DNA of 64,000 nt from positions 560,859 through 624,858 of the forward strand of contig NZ_KQ033913.1 of the NCBI RefSeq assembly GCF_000969835.1. The letters are read 5' to 3'. This document shows positions 1 to 8,599 of this stretch, piece by piece. The translations under genes and the position numbers were made by a program. The DNA is from Parabacteroides goldsteinii DSM 19448 = WAL 12034. Lineage in GTDB: Bacteria > Bacteroidota > Bacteroidia > Bacteroidales > Tannerellaceae. Within the stretch, counting starts at the first letter, position 1, and each line of letters starts with the position of its first letter. A model generated the notes under the pieces. It did no database searches. It had not been told where the DNA came from and saw only the letters and a list, made by a program, of their open reading frames with translations.

Positions 1-86
1 GCGGTTTCCCGGTTGTTGTCTGTTCCCTGTCGTCGTTTCAGGTTGACAGAGATGGTCGTTTTGTTTTTTTCTTTGTTCAGTTCCAT
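1..86 (-). CDS. Start of an unidentified divergent gene (partial)
   Basis: An ATG on the minus strand at 86-84 opens a frame that stays open for 28 codons to the window edge (begins MELNKEKNKTTISVNLK). The start is followed by a Lys/Thr-rich stretch with no signal peptide. It is divergent from the NikR-like gene and shares a 170-base intergenic region with it. Too little is visible to name a product, and a chance frame cannot be excluded. Confidence 0.4.
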   Translation of the reverse strand, partial: MELNKEKNKTTISVNLKRRQGTDNNRET

Positions 87-152
87 AATTTTTTTAATGA
101 ATAATGTTTGTAAACGTGCATGTATTGGCGGTTAATAAATCTGTAATATAGG

Positions 153-173
153 TACAAATTACCGTAATTTGTA
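153..173. promoter_or_regulatory. Inverted repeat in the divergent intergenic region
   Basis: A perfect 9-base inverted repeat (TACAAATTA at 153-161, TAATTTGTA at 165-173) with a 3-base centre lies between the two divergent starts. A second, weaker dyad (CGGTAA at 210-215, TTACCG at 230-235) lies just before the NikR-like start and shares the GGTAA/TTACC core with the operator at 679-708. Both are plausible sites for autoregulation. This is inference from symmetry only. Confidence 0.4.
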
Positions 174-256
174 TAATGTTATATCTTTATTATCGTACTA
201 CTTTTGTACCGGTAAGAAAATATATATCTTTACCGCTTGAAATAAATAAACACTAT

Positions 257-658
257 ATGGCTATAAAACGTTTTGGTGTCTCTCTGGAAGAGAATCTGTT
301 GGAATCGTTGGATAAGTATGTGGACGAAAATGGCTTCGCCAATCGTTCGCAAGCGATCCGGTTCCTGATAGAAAAGAACGTGGCCGAAAGGAAATGGCAG
401 TGTAACCATATCGTTGCCGGTACTATTATTATAATGTACGACCAGGAGAAGAAAGCGATAGCTTCCAAGATTGTCGGTATCGAGCAAGACTATCAGGACG
501 TGATACTCTCGTCTTCCCAGTATTATATCAATCAGCATTTTTGTCTGCACATCGAAACTGTGATGGGCACGGCTCACCGTTTGACGGAATTGGCCGATAA
601 ACTGACTGCTATAAAGGGAATTAAACATGGTAAATTGGTGATGAGTCGGGCGGATTAA
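257..658 (+). CDS. NikR-like ribbon-helix-helix regulator with altered metal site
   Basis: The 133-residue product has the NikR length and layout: an N-terminal CopG/ribbon-helix-helix DNA-binding part (residues 1-45, starting MAIKRFGVSLEENLL) and a C-terminal ACT-like ligand domain (about 52-133). The start at 257 was chosen because an upstream ATG at 176 adds 27 residues with no family counterpart. By hand alignment to E. coli NikR, the nickel ligands His76, His87 and His89 are replaced by Gln77, Gln88 and Tyr90; only the cysteine (Cys96) remains. It lies 90 bases before a TonB-dependent receptor with a NikR-style dyad between them, so it probably controls that receptor. The effector may not be nickel. 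Confidence 0.85.
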   Translation: MAIKRFGVSLEENLLESLDKYVDENGFANRSQAIRFLIEKNVAERKWQCNHIVAGTIIIMYDQEKKAIASKIVGIEQDYQDVILSSSQYYINQHFCLHIETVMGTAHRLTELADKLTAIKGIKHGKLVMSRAD

Positions 659-678
659 GCCTATTTTTTTGCCGGTTT

Positions 679-708
679 GGTAACACGATTATTTAAATAG
701 GTGTTACC
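679..708. promoter_or_regulatory. NikR-style operator before the TonB receptor
   Basis: GGTAACAC (679-686) and GTGTTACC (701-708) form a perfect 8-base dyad with a 14-base A/T-rich spacer. Taken as 6-base half-sites it is GTAACA-N16-TGTTAC, the same geometry as the E. coli NikR operator GTATGA-N16-TCATAC. It sits between the NikR-like gene and the receptor start at 749. Confidence 0.65.
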
Positions 709-748
709 TTGGATGGGGAAACAGATGACAAATGTTATACAAGAATAA

Positions 749-2662
749 ATGATGAAGAAAGGATTTTTACTTATTTCAGGACTGCTGGCGGGTTCGGCAG
801 TCTTTGCCTCCGGGCCGGTTGATCCGGTCGAACCGATTGAGCCGTTGGGAATAGATAGTCTGATCAATTTGCAGGGTGTAGTGATTTCTGCAAATAAGAT
901 ACAGGTAAACCGGAATAGTGTTCCCCTTACTATTTCAGTGATAGACCGGGATCAGATAGAGGCTAGCAGTGAGTCGGCTTTGTTACCGGTGTTATCGGAG
1001 CGTGTTCCCGGATTGTTTGTAACGGAAAAGGGGATTACCGGATTTGGTGTTTCAAACGGGTCGGCCGGTACGGTAAATATTCGTGGAGTAGGTCAAGGGA
1101 ATAAAGTGTTGATGTTGTTTGACGGACAGCCGCAATGGGCTGGTGTTTTTGGACATTCGTTGCCTGATACATATGTGGCTTCTGATATTGAACGGGTTGA
1201 GGTGATCCGTGGACCGGGTTCGTTATTATACGGTTCAAATGCGATGGGAGGAGTAGTCAACATTATCACCCGCCAGCATAAACAGGAAGGCCGTCGTACG
1301 CAGGCACGTGTTATGTTTGGTTCGTACAATACGCAGAAGTACATGATTAATAATGGCTATAATATCGGAAATTTCAGTAGTTTCGTTTCTGTGAATCACG
1401 ACCGTTCAGATGGTCACCGGCCTGATTCCAAATTTGATATTACAAATGGTTTTGCTAATATGGGATATCGGATCAATAACCAATATAAAGTAACCGGAAA
1501 TTTGAGCTTAGCTAAATATAATACGGAAGATCCGGGTGCGATTACCAGTCCGTTGCTGGATCATATCATGCATATTCTTCGTGGAACAACATCTTTCGCT
1601 TTGGAGAACCATCATGAGAAGTCTAGCGGAGCATTACGTGTTTTCTATAACTGGGGACACCATAAGATAAATGACGGCCATGCCGTTAATGCCGACCCGC
1701 GCTCATTCCTGTTTTATTCGGATGATCATAATACCGGTGTTCAATTATACCAGTCTTTCCGTTTAGTGGAGGGAAATACATTTACCGCTGGTGTCGATTA
1801 TAAGAATTGGGGAGGGCATGCCTGGAATGATACGATTAACGGCCCGGTCGGAGAAATTGTTAAGAAATCGGTCAATGAAGTAGCCGGTTATGCAATCATG
1901 CAGCAGGATCTTTTCGATATTTTGAGTCTGAATGCCGGCGTACGTTACGAACATAGTAGCGCTTATGGAGGCGAATGGGTTCCACAGGCTGGTTTTGCGA
2001 TTCGTCCGTTTCAGGGTAATACGATCAAGGGTTCTTTTTCGAAAGGATATAGAAGTCCGACACTGCGTGAGTTGTATATATCCTATCTCCCTTATTCAAA
2101 GGCGAATCCGGATTTGAAACCGGAAAGTATGCTGAGTTATGAACTGTCTGTGGGGCAGTACTTTTGTGACAATCGTTTGCATGCTGAACTGACGGCTTTT
2201 TATATTGAAGGGAAAGATATGATCTCTGTAGTGGATCGTCAGATGTCGAATATCGGGCGCTTTTATAATAAAGGGATTGAGTTTGAGACTGGATATCAGA
2301 TCTTAAACAACTTGAATCTGGATATGAATTATAGTTATCTGTATACGAATAAAGCTATAGTGGCTGCTCCGGCTCATAAATTTTATGCCAGTGCCACTTA
2401 TATGCCCGGCCGCTTTACTTTTAACCTGAGTGTGCAGTCTATTTTCGATTTGTATACGACTGTTGGAAATACACCGGATAAAAATAAGAAAGAAGATTAT
2501 ACCGTATTGAATGCCCGTGCTTCTTACCGTTTCGGTTCGCAGGCTAAAGGATTGAAACTGTTTGTGAAAGGAGAGAATCTGACAGCTACACGATATTCTA
2601 TTAACGAAGGTTATCCGATGCCGAAAGCGGTATTTATGGGAGGGATAGATGTGACGTTTTAA
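749..2662 (+). CDS. TonB-dependent outer-membrane receptor
   Basis: The 637-residue protein starts with a signal peptide (MMKKGFLLISGLLAGSAVFA), followed by a TonB-box-like VVISAN near residue 45, a plug domain (about 55-165, with the ERVEVIRGPGSLLYGSNA signature) and a 22-strand-type barrel ending in an aromatic residue (VTF). This is the length and form of BtuB/FepA/siderophore-type receptors rather than the longer SusC type: no CarbopepD domain precedes the plug and no SusD gene follows. It would import a metal complex or cofactor across the outer membrane using TonB energy. The adjacent NikR-like regulator suggests a metal chelate, but the substrate cannot be read from the sequence. Confidence 0.9.
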   Translation: MMKKGFLLISGLLAGSAVFASGPVDPVEPIEPLGIDSLINLQGVVISANKIQVNRNSVPLTISVIDRDQIEASSESALLPVLSERVPGLFVTEKGITGFGVSNGSAGTVNIRGVGQGNKVLMLFDGQPQWAGVFGHSLPDTYVASDIERVEVIRGPGSLLYGSNAMGGVVNIITRQHKQEGRRTQARVMFGSYNTQKYMINNGYNIGNFSSFVSVNHDRSDGHRPDSKFDITNGFANMGYRINNQYKVTGNLSLAKYNTEDPGAITSPLLDHIMHILRGTTSFALENHHEKSSGALRVFYNWGHHKINDGHAVNADPRSFLFYSDDHNTGVQLYQSFRLVEGNTFTAGVDYKNWGGHAWNDTINGPVGEIVKKSVNEVAGYAIMQQDLFDILSLNAGVRYEHSSAYGGEWVPQAGFAIRPFQGNTIKGSFSKGYRSPTLRELYISYLPYSKANPDLKPESMLSYELSVGQYFCDNRLHAELTAFYIEGKDMISVVDRQMSNIGRFYNKGIEFETGYQILNNLNLDMNYSYLYTNKAIVAAPAHKFYASATYMPGRFTFNLSVQSIFDLYTTVGNTPDKNKKEDYTVLNARASYRFGSQAKGLKLFVKGENLTATRYSINEGYPMPKAVFMGGIDVTF

Positions 2663-2685
2663 GTCTATAATAAATACATTGTTGG

Positions 2686-2722
2686 AAGAGACTGTTTCGA
2701 AAGGGGCAGTCTCTTTTGTTTT
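2686..2722 (+). terminator. Terminator after the TonB receptor
   Basis: AAGAGACTG (2686-2694) pairs with CAGTCTCTT (2707-2715), followed by TTGTTTTT. The rest of the 340-base gap up to 3003 holds only A/T-rich sequence and a probable promoter. Confidence 0.8.
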
Positions 2723-2895
2723 TATAAGCGACATTTTATGTAGATGTGTTAAATATGTTGAATTTGCGAGCCTGTTATCATGGCTGCTTCGTTCTTTTTG
2801 TAAACATAAATGGTGGATATGTAAAGCATGCTGCCATTGTATTTCAAAGCCGCGTTAATGTATTAAAATTAATGCTCAATTCAGTTCTTAATTTA

Positions 2896-2903
2896 TAAAT
2901 TTG
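2896..2903 (+). promoter_or_regulatory. -7 element before the T9SS surface protein
   Basis: TAAATTTG matches the Bacteroidetes -7 consensus TAnnTTTG about 100 bases before the start. No convincing -33 element was found, so this is tentative. Confidence 0.4.
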
Positions 2904-3002
2904 CCTCGATTTGATAATGGTTTTTAACTGTCGGTAGAGAGTGGAAATGATTCCCTTTTGATTTTGGGATGAAGATATTTTGAACTTTATTTTATTAGAA
3001 TT

Positions 3003-6000
3003 ATGAGTAAATGTATTATGAAAAAGATCGTACATGTTCTATTTCAGTTGGTATTATGGGCGACGTTGCCTGCAATAGCCCAAACGTCGGTTGATGTGAA
3101 TACGGTAGCAGAGTTAAAAACGAAAGTCAGTACTGCTACTGAGAATAGTGTGTTTGTGCTGACTGCGGATTTTGTGGAGGACTTTGACACGCAGGCTTCT
3201 TCTATTGATCTGACAATCAATTCGTCTGCAAAGATCACTATTGACGGGGCAAATCAAACCCTGAAAGCTGCTTTAAACAAACAGCATTTTACAGCCAACG
3301 GATCAGGAGAGGGAACATTGACTATTCAAAACCTGACTCTTACCGGATTAGTAAAAGACTCGGAATTAGTAGGTGGAGAATTCCCAAAAGACTGGAATCC
3401 GGATGCTTCGAATATTGGAGGAGGAGTAACTGGTAGTTTCCCTGGAGAATTAAAGATAATTAATTGTCTTTTTTCTAAAATGAGACCACCGGGAGCCGGC
3501 GTAAATGTTTCTTCCAAGAAAGTAACAATCAAGGAATCATCGTTTATCTCTTTAGGTATAACAAATTCGTATAATGGTGGATCTGTTATTTATACGAGGG
3601 GAAGTACTTCTTATGAAGTGGAAAACTGTACATTCGCTTATAATTATGCCAAAGGTGCCTGGGCGAATGCCTCAGCGATTATTTATATAACAGTGAATGT
3701 GGCCGATCTTATTTCCTTTAAGAATAGCCGTTTCTACAAGAATACGAATAATACAGCTGTAAAAGATGGCGCTGCTGGTGGTGGTGTTATCTCATTGAAA
3801 GATGCTTATCCTGAGAAGTTTATAGTTGATAATTGTGAGTTTGTTGGAAATGAGATAGACTCTTATGGCGAACTGGGGAACACTGCCGATGGAGGTGCTC
3901 TCTATTTTTATGTGCATAATGGAGGAGGAAGTTATCCGAACAGACCGGCAGTCGAAATAACAAATAGTACGTTTATAGAGAATACCGCTTTCGATGAGGG
4001 CGGTGCGATTGCTCTTGTCGGCCAATACCTGCTGAATGCGCAGGTGAAGAATAATACGTTTTATGGAAATGTGGCAAGGGGGGAACAGCGAAAAGGTTCG
4101 ATTTTAGCCGATGGCATGGACGGAGGTGGTGCAGTAGAAGTCGATACCAAAGCGACGGCTGTTTTCGAAAATAACACAGTTATCAAGAATAATGCTTTGA
4201 AAGGAACTGCCTCTTCCGGAAATGCAGGAGGAGGTATTTCTGTATATGGCAGTGGTAAAGCTGCATTAAAGAATAATATTATCAGTGGGAATGTGAGTTC
4301 TTATAGCTATTCGGGAGGGTATCCTGATATTTATCCGGCAATCACTTCTTCTTCATGGTCATCAAAAACCGGTAATAATGTTATCGGAGAATCATTGGAA
4401 GATATCTTTGGCGTAGCCGATCCTAAACCTATCGCCTACGGCGACAAAAAGGCTGGCGATCCGAGATGGGATACTGCGAACGATGCTTTTTACGGTGTTA
4501 TTAAAACGATACCGATCCTGCCGAATGACAAGAGCCTGGCCGACATACAGCCAAGTGGTCTTGCCGATGATACTGTCGATAACTCTACTTTGAGTGAACT
4601 GATGGGCAAAGACCAGAACGGCAATCCTCGTATTACGACCAGTGATGGCTTTTCGGATTCGGGCGCTGTCGAAATTCTCTGGGTACGTTTTAATGCCAAT
4701 GGCGGAAACTGGACAGGTCTGGAGGCCAATACCTACGCCGGTGCTGATTATTACAACCAGAAAGATGGCAAGACCTCCTATTATTACAAGGTTATCAATA
4801 ATGGAGGTAAAGTATCCAGCCCCACAACAGCCCCGGATAAATTGGTGCATCCCGAAGGTAAGACGTTCGTTAAATGGGTAACGGATGATGCGGAAGAAAA
4901 AGATTGGGTCAGCTCGGCCGCCGTGACGAAGAATGCGATGTATAAAGCCATATGGAAAGAAAATGCCTTGGAAGTAACCTATCATTCAAACTTCGAGCCC
5001 GACAAAACCTATAAGCATTCATATGATGAGGGAAAAGTAACTGTCGCCACCTATCCGGCAACCGCCTTGCCCATCCGTCCGAACCATATTTTCCTGAGAT
5101 GGACGACGAATGCCGACGGCACAGGTACGGCATACCAGCCCGGGGCGACTTTCACGATTACAGAAAATACCGACCTGTACGCCCAGTGGGAACCCAACTC
5201 TATCCTGAAGCTGCAATGGTCAGTCTCTAAAACAACTCCGGAGATATTCGAATTCAACGATGTGGAGAACAACTCTACCACTTCTGTGATGGTTGGAACT
5301 CCCGTTTACGTCCAGATCAGACCGATAGAGCTTGACTACATAGATTACGACCGCTGGTCCATCGAATACACCGCAACGCCGGTTGATTACCACTACCCGA
5401 TGGAAGAATCTATCGCAAAAAACCTTCGCTACGATTTCAACAAAGGGGAAGCTCATACGCTGGAAGGAACTTATTATTATAATGTAAGCAAACTGATCCT
5501 TTACAAGGATGGGGTAGAGGTTGCCACTTATATCTATCGTAACGCCACCTGTACCCACACCGTGATCATCCAGGCGAAGCCGATAGCTAAAATACCGGCT
5601 TTGCAATGGTCGGTATCGACCACCACTCACGAGCAATCTAACTTCCGTGACGTGGACGACCAGACAACAACGTCCGTGAATTATGGAACTCCTGTCTTTG
5701 TACAAATCCGCCCGATCGGACATGAAGACATCACTTTTGAACGTTGGGATGTTGAATACTCCGTGACTCCGGCGGAACATTATTATGGCATGAATCCAAC
5801 CGTCAAGACCGAACGTCATAATTTCAATAACCGCGAAGCACATACGGAAATCGGCACATATGTCTACACTGTCACCAAACTGACATTGTATGACCTGTAT
5901 GGAAACAAAATCGTCGAGACATACGATTATAACGACTCGCCCTACCGGCACACCATCGTCATCACAGACTGCGAAGACCCCGGTCCCGGCCCCGGCCCGC

Positions 6001-7397
6001 ACGGCGCCCTGCAATGGTCGGTCTCCACGGCGTCGAACCAGCTTCAGGACTTCCGCGATGTGGACAATCTGACTACGACAAGCGTGGTGAAAGGCACACC
6101 GGTCTACGTCCAGATCCGTCCGGTCGGTTTCAACAATATCACTTATGACCGCTGGGAGATCGAATACACCGCCACCCCCGCCGGTTACCACTATCCGTTG
6201 GAGGAAGCCGTTCCGAGAACCGAGCGTTATACCTTCAACCGGGGCGAAGCCCATACGCTGGTCGGTACCTACGTGTATACGGTGACCAAGCTGACACTCT
6301 ACAACGGTGAAAGCGTGGCCCTGACAGCCTATTACACCGAGCCTCCTTACGTCCACACCATCATCATCCGCGACGGCGGTATGATCGAACTGGGCGACAT
6401 CGCCTCCCACTGCGGTTCGGAAAGCGAATTCAGAATACCATTCCGCCTGCTCGATCCGGACAATATCCTGGAATATTCCGTCCGCTTCTCCGACGAAGCG
6501 CTTAAAGCCGGCTTTACGGATTCCGACTATAAAGATGTGACTCCCGACTATCTCGCAGTGCCCGTTTATCAGATAATCGGCAAGGGCGTTTACACCGGAA
6601 ACGTGTATGTGCGCAAGAAAAGCGACCCGGGCCTGGTGGAACTGCATCCGTTCGAAATCGAGATGCTGGAAACCACGATGATCACCAAACAACCGCAGTC
6701 CGTATACGTTTGTGACGGCGACGCCTTCACCCTGAACGTAGAAGCCCGTGGCCTGAACCTGACCTATCAGTGGTTCTTCAACAAAGAGGCGATCGAAGGA
6801 GCGACCTCGGCCACCTACCAGGCTGCCCTGACGTCCGACAAGGAAGGCTCTTACTACGTAGATGTATATGGCGACTGTGGAATGGAGAGCAGTGTGACGG
6901 TGACGGTGCGCAAGAACGGCCTGAGAGTCCTGGTGAAATGGAACGAATTCCTGTACATCACCAATCCGGACAACGAGTTTGTTCGTTTCCAGTGGTATCA
7001 TGACGGGCAGAAAATCGAGAAGAACGGCACTTCGATCTACTACTCCGTGCCCGAGGGCCTGTTGGGCAGTTACTTCATCCAGGCCTACCGTGCAGACGAC
7101 AGCCATGTGGTGAGTTGCCCGATCACGTTCGATACGCTGACACAGTTCCCCGTAACCACCGTTTACCCGACGATGGTGCAGAAGAACAGTCCGATAACCG
7201 TCAAGCTGGGCATGCCTGGCGAAGCCTCGGAGACGGCAGTCATCGAGATCTATAACCTGAACGGTCAGCTGGTCGAAAAGCAGTCGACCACGACAGTCGA
7301 AACCACCATCCCCGCGAATATGGCTTCAGGCAGCTACATCGTGAAGGTGACCACCGATTCAGGAAGAACAACAACCCATAAAATCATCGTAAAATAA
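3003..7397 (+). CDS. Giant T9SS-type surface protein (beta-helix, InlB-type repeats, tandem repeats, Ig, sorting domain)
   Basis: The product has 1464 residues, or 1459 if the second ATG at 3018 is used, which gives a cleaner signal peptide ending AIAQ. Order of parts: a right-handed beta-helix with repeated N-x-F/GGA patterns (about 30-540); two InlB/Listeria-Bacteroides-type repeats (about 560-730, ending MYKAIWKE and LYAQWEP); three tandem repeats of about 130 residues, each opening LQWSVS (residues 737, 867 and 1003); an Ig-like segment (about 1215-1300); and a final 75-residue Por-type sorting domain with IEIYNLNGQLVEK and GSYIVKV. The last part predicts export by T9SS and surface anchoring. 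The beta-helix part is A/T-richer than the rest. The role (adhesin, sugar or protein binding) is unknown. Confidence 0.85.
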   Translation: MSKCIMKKIVHVLFQLVLWATLPAIAQTSVDVNTVAELKTKVSTATENSVFVLTADFVEDFDTQASSIDLTINSSAKITIDGANQTLKAALNKQHFTANGSGEGTLTIQNLTLTGLVKDSELVGGEFPKDWNPDASNIGGGVTGSFPGELKIINCLFSKMRPPGAGVNVSSKKVTIKESSFISLGITNSYNGGSVIYTRGSTSYEVENCTFAYNYAKGAWANASAIIYITVNVADLISFKNSRFYKNTNNTAVKDGAAGGGVISLKDAYPEKFIVDNCEFVGNEIDSYGELGNTADGGALYFYVHNGGGSYPNRPAVEITNSTFIENTAFDEGGAIALVGQYLLNAQVKNNTFYGNVARGEQRKGSILADGMDGGGAVEVDTKATAVFENNTVIKNNALKGTASSGNAGGGISVYGSGKAALKNNIISGNVSSYSYSGGYPDIYPAITSSSWSSKTGNNVIGESLEDIFGVADPKPIAYGDKKAGDPRWDTANDAFYGVIKTIPILPNDKSLADIQPSGLADDTVDNSTLSELMGKDQNGNPRITTSDGFSDSGAVEILWVRFNANGGNWTGLEANTYAGADYYNQKDGKTSYYYKVINNGGKVSSPTTAPDKLVHPEGKTFVKWVTDDAEEKDWVSSAAVTKNAMYKAIWKENALEVTYHSNFEPDKTYKHSYDEGKVTVATYPATALPIRPNHIFLRWTTNADGTGTAYQPGATFTITENTDLYAQWEPNSILKLQWSVSKTTPEIFEFNDVENNSTTSVMVGTPVYVQIRPIELDYIDYDRWSIEYTATPVDYHYPMEESIAKNLRYDFNKGEAHTLEGTYYYNVSKLILYKDGVEVATYIYRNATCTHTVIIQAKPIAKIPALQWSVSTTTHEQSNFRDVDDQTTTSVNYGTPVFVQIRPIGHEDITFERWDVEYSVTPAEHYYGMNPTVKTERHNFNNREAHTEIGTYVYTVTKLTLYDLYGNKIVETYDYNDSPYRHTIVITDCEDPGPGPGPHGALQWSVSTASNQLQDFRDVDNLTTTSVVKGTPVYVQIRPVGFNNITYDRWEIEYTATPAGYHYPLEEAVPRTERYTFNRGEAHTLVGTYVYTVTKLTLYNGESVALTAYYTEPPYVHTIIIRDGGMIELGDIASHCGSESEFRIPFRLLDPDNILEYSVRFSDEALKAGFTDSDYKDVTPDYLAVPVYQIIGKGVYTGNVYVRKKSDPGLVELHPFEIEMLETTMITKQPQSVYVCDGDAFTLNVEARGLNLTYQWFFNKEAIEGATSATYQAALTSDKEGSYYVDVYGDCGMESSVTVTVRKNGLRVLVKWNEFLYITNPDNEFVRFQWYHDGQKIEKNGTSIYYSVPEGLLGSYFIQAYRADDSHVVSCPITFDTLTQFPVTTVYPTMVQKNSPITVKLGMPGEASETAVIEIYNLNGQLVEKQSTTTVETTIPANMASGSYIVKVTTDSGRTTTHKIIVK

Positions 7398-7407
7398 GCT
7401 AACAGAT

Positions 7408-8493
7408 ATGTCAACAATAATTTCAAACATAAAGAAAACAATCTTTTTATTCGCAGCAGGCTGCCTTGCCACCACCGTTTCGGCCCAGCAAGGAACGGGT
7501 GGCAGAGAGCATAGCCAGTATAACAACAGCCAGCAGCAACAGCGCCAGCGTCAGGAATACCGCGAGGACTACCGGGAGGAAAAGAAAGATACAACGAAGA
7601 CCTCTTACCTGACGGTATCGGGCGGCGTCGGCTCCTCTTCCTTCCGTTACAAGCTGAACTACCAGATCGAAGGTTTTGAAGAGAAAGGCAAGCGCAACGC
7701 TAAACCGGGGTATGAAATAGATCTCCGTTACAGCTACTTCTTCAACCGTCATTGGGGTTTCTCGACGGGGGTAGGTATCTCCCGTTATGCAACGACAGGC
7801 AAACTGACAGGTGATATGTCCGACGATAAATACATGAAACTGGGCAATATGACCGACGACGATGACTTCTCCGGCCACCCGCGTGAGTTCGAACTGCGTG
7901 CCCGATTGAAGAACCTGGAAGAGAAGCAGACCGCCTTCCTGCTGGATATCCCGCTGTTGGCAATGTACCAGACCCACTTCGGCGAAGAGGAAAAATGGGG
8001 CATGTACGCCGGTCTGGGAGTGAAGTTGCAGATTCCTGTCAAAGCCAAATACAAGGTCGAAGGCAATACAGCCAGCGAACTGAATGTTTCGGGTTACTAC
8101 CCCCATATCCCTTCCGACGTGGGTTCTCCGTCGGAGGCGCCTGTTCCTCACCACGGCTTCGGCACGATCAACGATCCCGGCCGCGAGTTGGACTGGAGCG
8201 GAAAGAACAAACTGAAACTGGGCGTAGCCGGAACTGCCGAACTCGGTTTCCTGTTCACCCTGGGCGAAGACACCGACCTGTTGCTGGGCGGCTACATCGA
8301 CTACGGTTTCACCAACATGAAGAAAAAGAAAGATCAGGGGCTATTATCCACTCCTGCATCTTATCATCCGGACGGGAACATGACGGTAGGAAAGGGTATT
8401 CCTTATAATGGCATGATGAATTCAAACGTAACAGATAAAGTGAAGGTTATGTCTTTCGGGGTAAAATTAGGGGTTAGGTTTAAATTGAATTAA
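7408..8493 (+). CDS. Outer-membrane beta-barrel protein
   Basis: The 361-residue product has an N-terminal signal sequence ending around VSAQQ, then a Gln/Arg/Glu-rich, highly charged linker (about residues 30-65), then alternating amphipathic strands typical of the Bacteroidetes 8-strand barrel family (for example YEIDLRYSYFFNRHWGFSTG, and the end MSFGVKLGVRFKLN). It starts only 10 bases after the T9SS surface protein and shares its high-G+C style, so the two are probably co-transcribed and may act together at the cell surface. The exact role is not known. Confidence 0.75.
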   Translation: MSTIISNIKKTIFLFAAGCLATTVSAQQGTGGREHSQYNNSQQQQRQRQEYREDYREEKKDTTKTSYLTVSGGVGSSSFRYKLNYQIEGFEEKGKRNAKPGYEIDLRYSYFFNRHWGFSTGVGISRYATTGKLTGDMSDDKYMKLGNMTDDDDFSGHPREFELRARLKNLEEKQTAFLLDIPLLAMYQTHFGEEEKWGMYAGLGVKLQIPVKAKYKVEGNTASELNVSGYYPHIPSDVGSPSEAPVPHHGFGTINDPGRELDWSGKNKLKLGVAGTAELGFLFTLGEDTDLLLGGYIDYGFTNMKKKKDQGLLSTPASYHPDGNMTVGKGIPYNGMMNSNVTDKVKVMSFGVKLGVRFKLN

Positions 8494-8503
8494 CGTCGCA
8501 ATA

Positions 8504-8545
8504 AAAAAGGATGCATCCTCTTCGTCAAAAGGGTGCATCCTTTTT
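8504..8545. terminator. Bidirectional terminator between convergent genes
   Basis: A 15-base arm at 8504-8518 (AAAAAGGATGCATCC) pairs with 8531-8545 with one mismatch, and A and T runs on either side let it work both ways. A GTGTGTCCTCTT motif follows at 8555-8566; the same motif recurs near 24181 and 25915. Confidence 0.85.
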
Positions 8546-8599
8546 GAAAATAGGGTGTGTCCTCTTGTTTGGGGGAACGCATCTTCCGAAATATCTTCT

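Noticed and set aside
4392..4985. 197-codon minus-strand frame opposite the surface protein
   Set aside because: Shadow of the plus-strand coding sequence with no domain.
5220..7106. 628-codon open frame on the minus strand opposite the giant surface protein
   Set aside because: It is antisense to well-recognised repeats, Ig and sorting domains, shows no known domain or signal peptide, and is explained by the G+C-rich codon pattern of the plus-strand gene.
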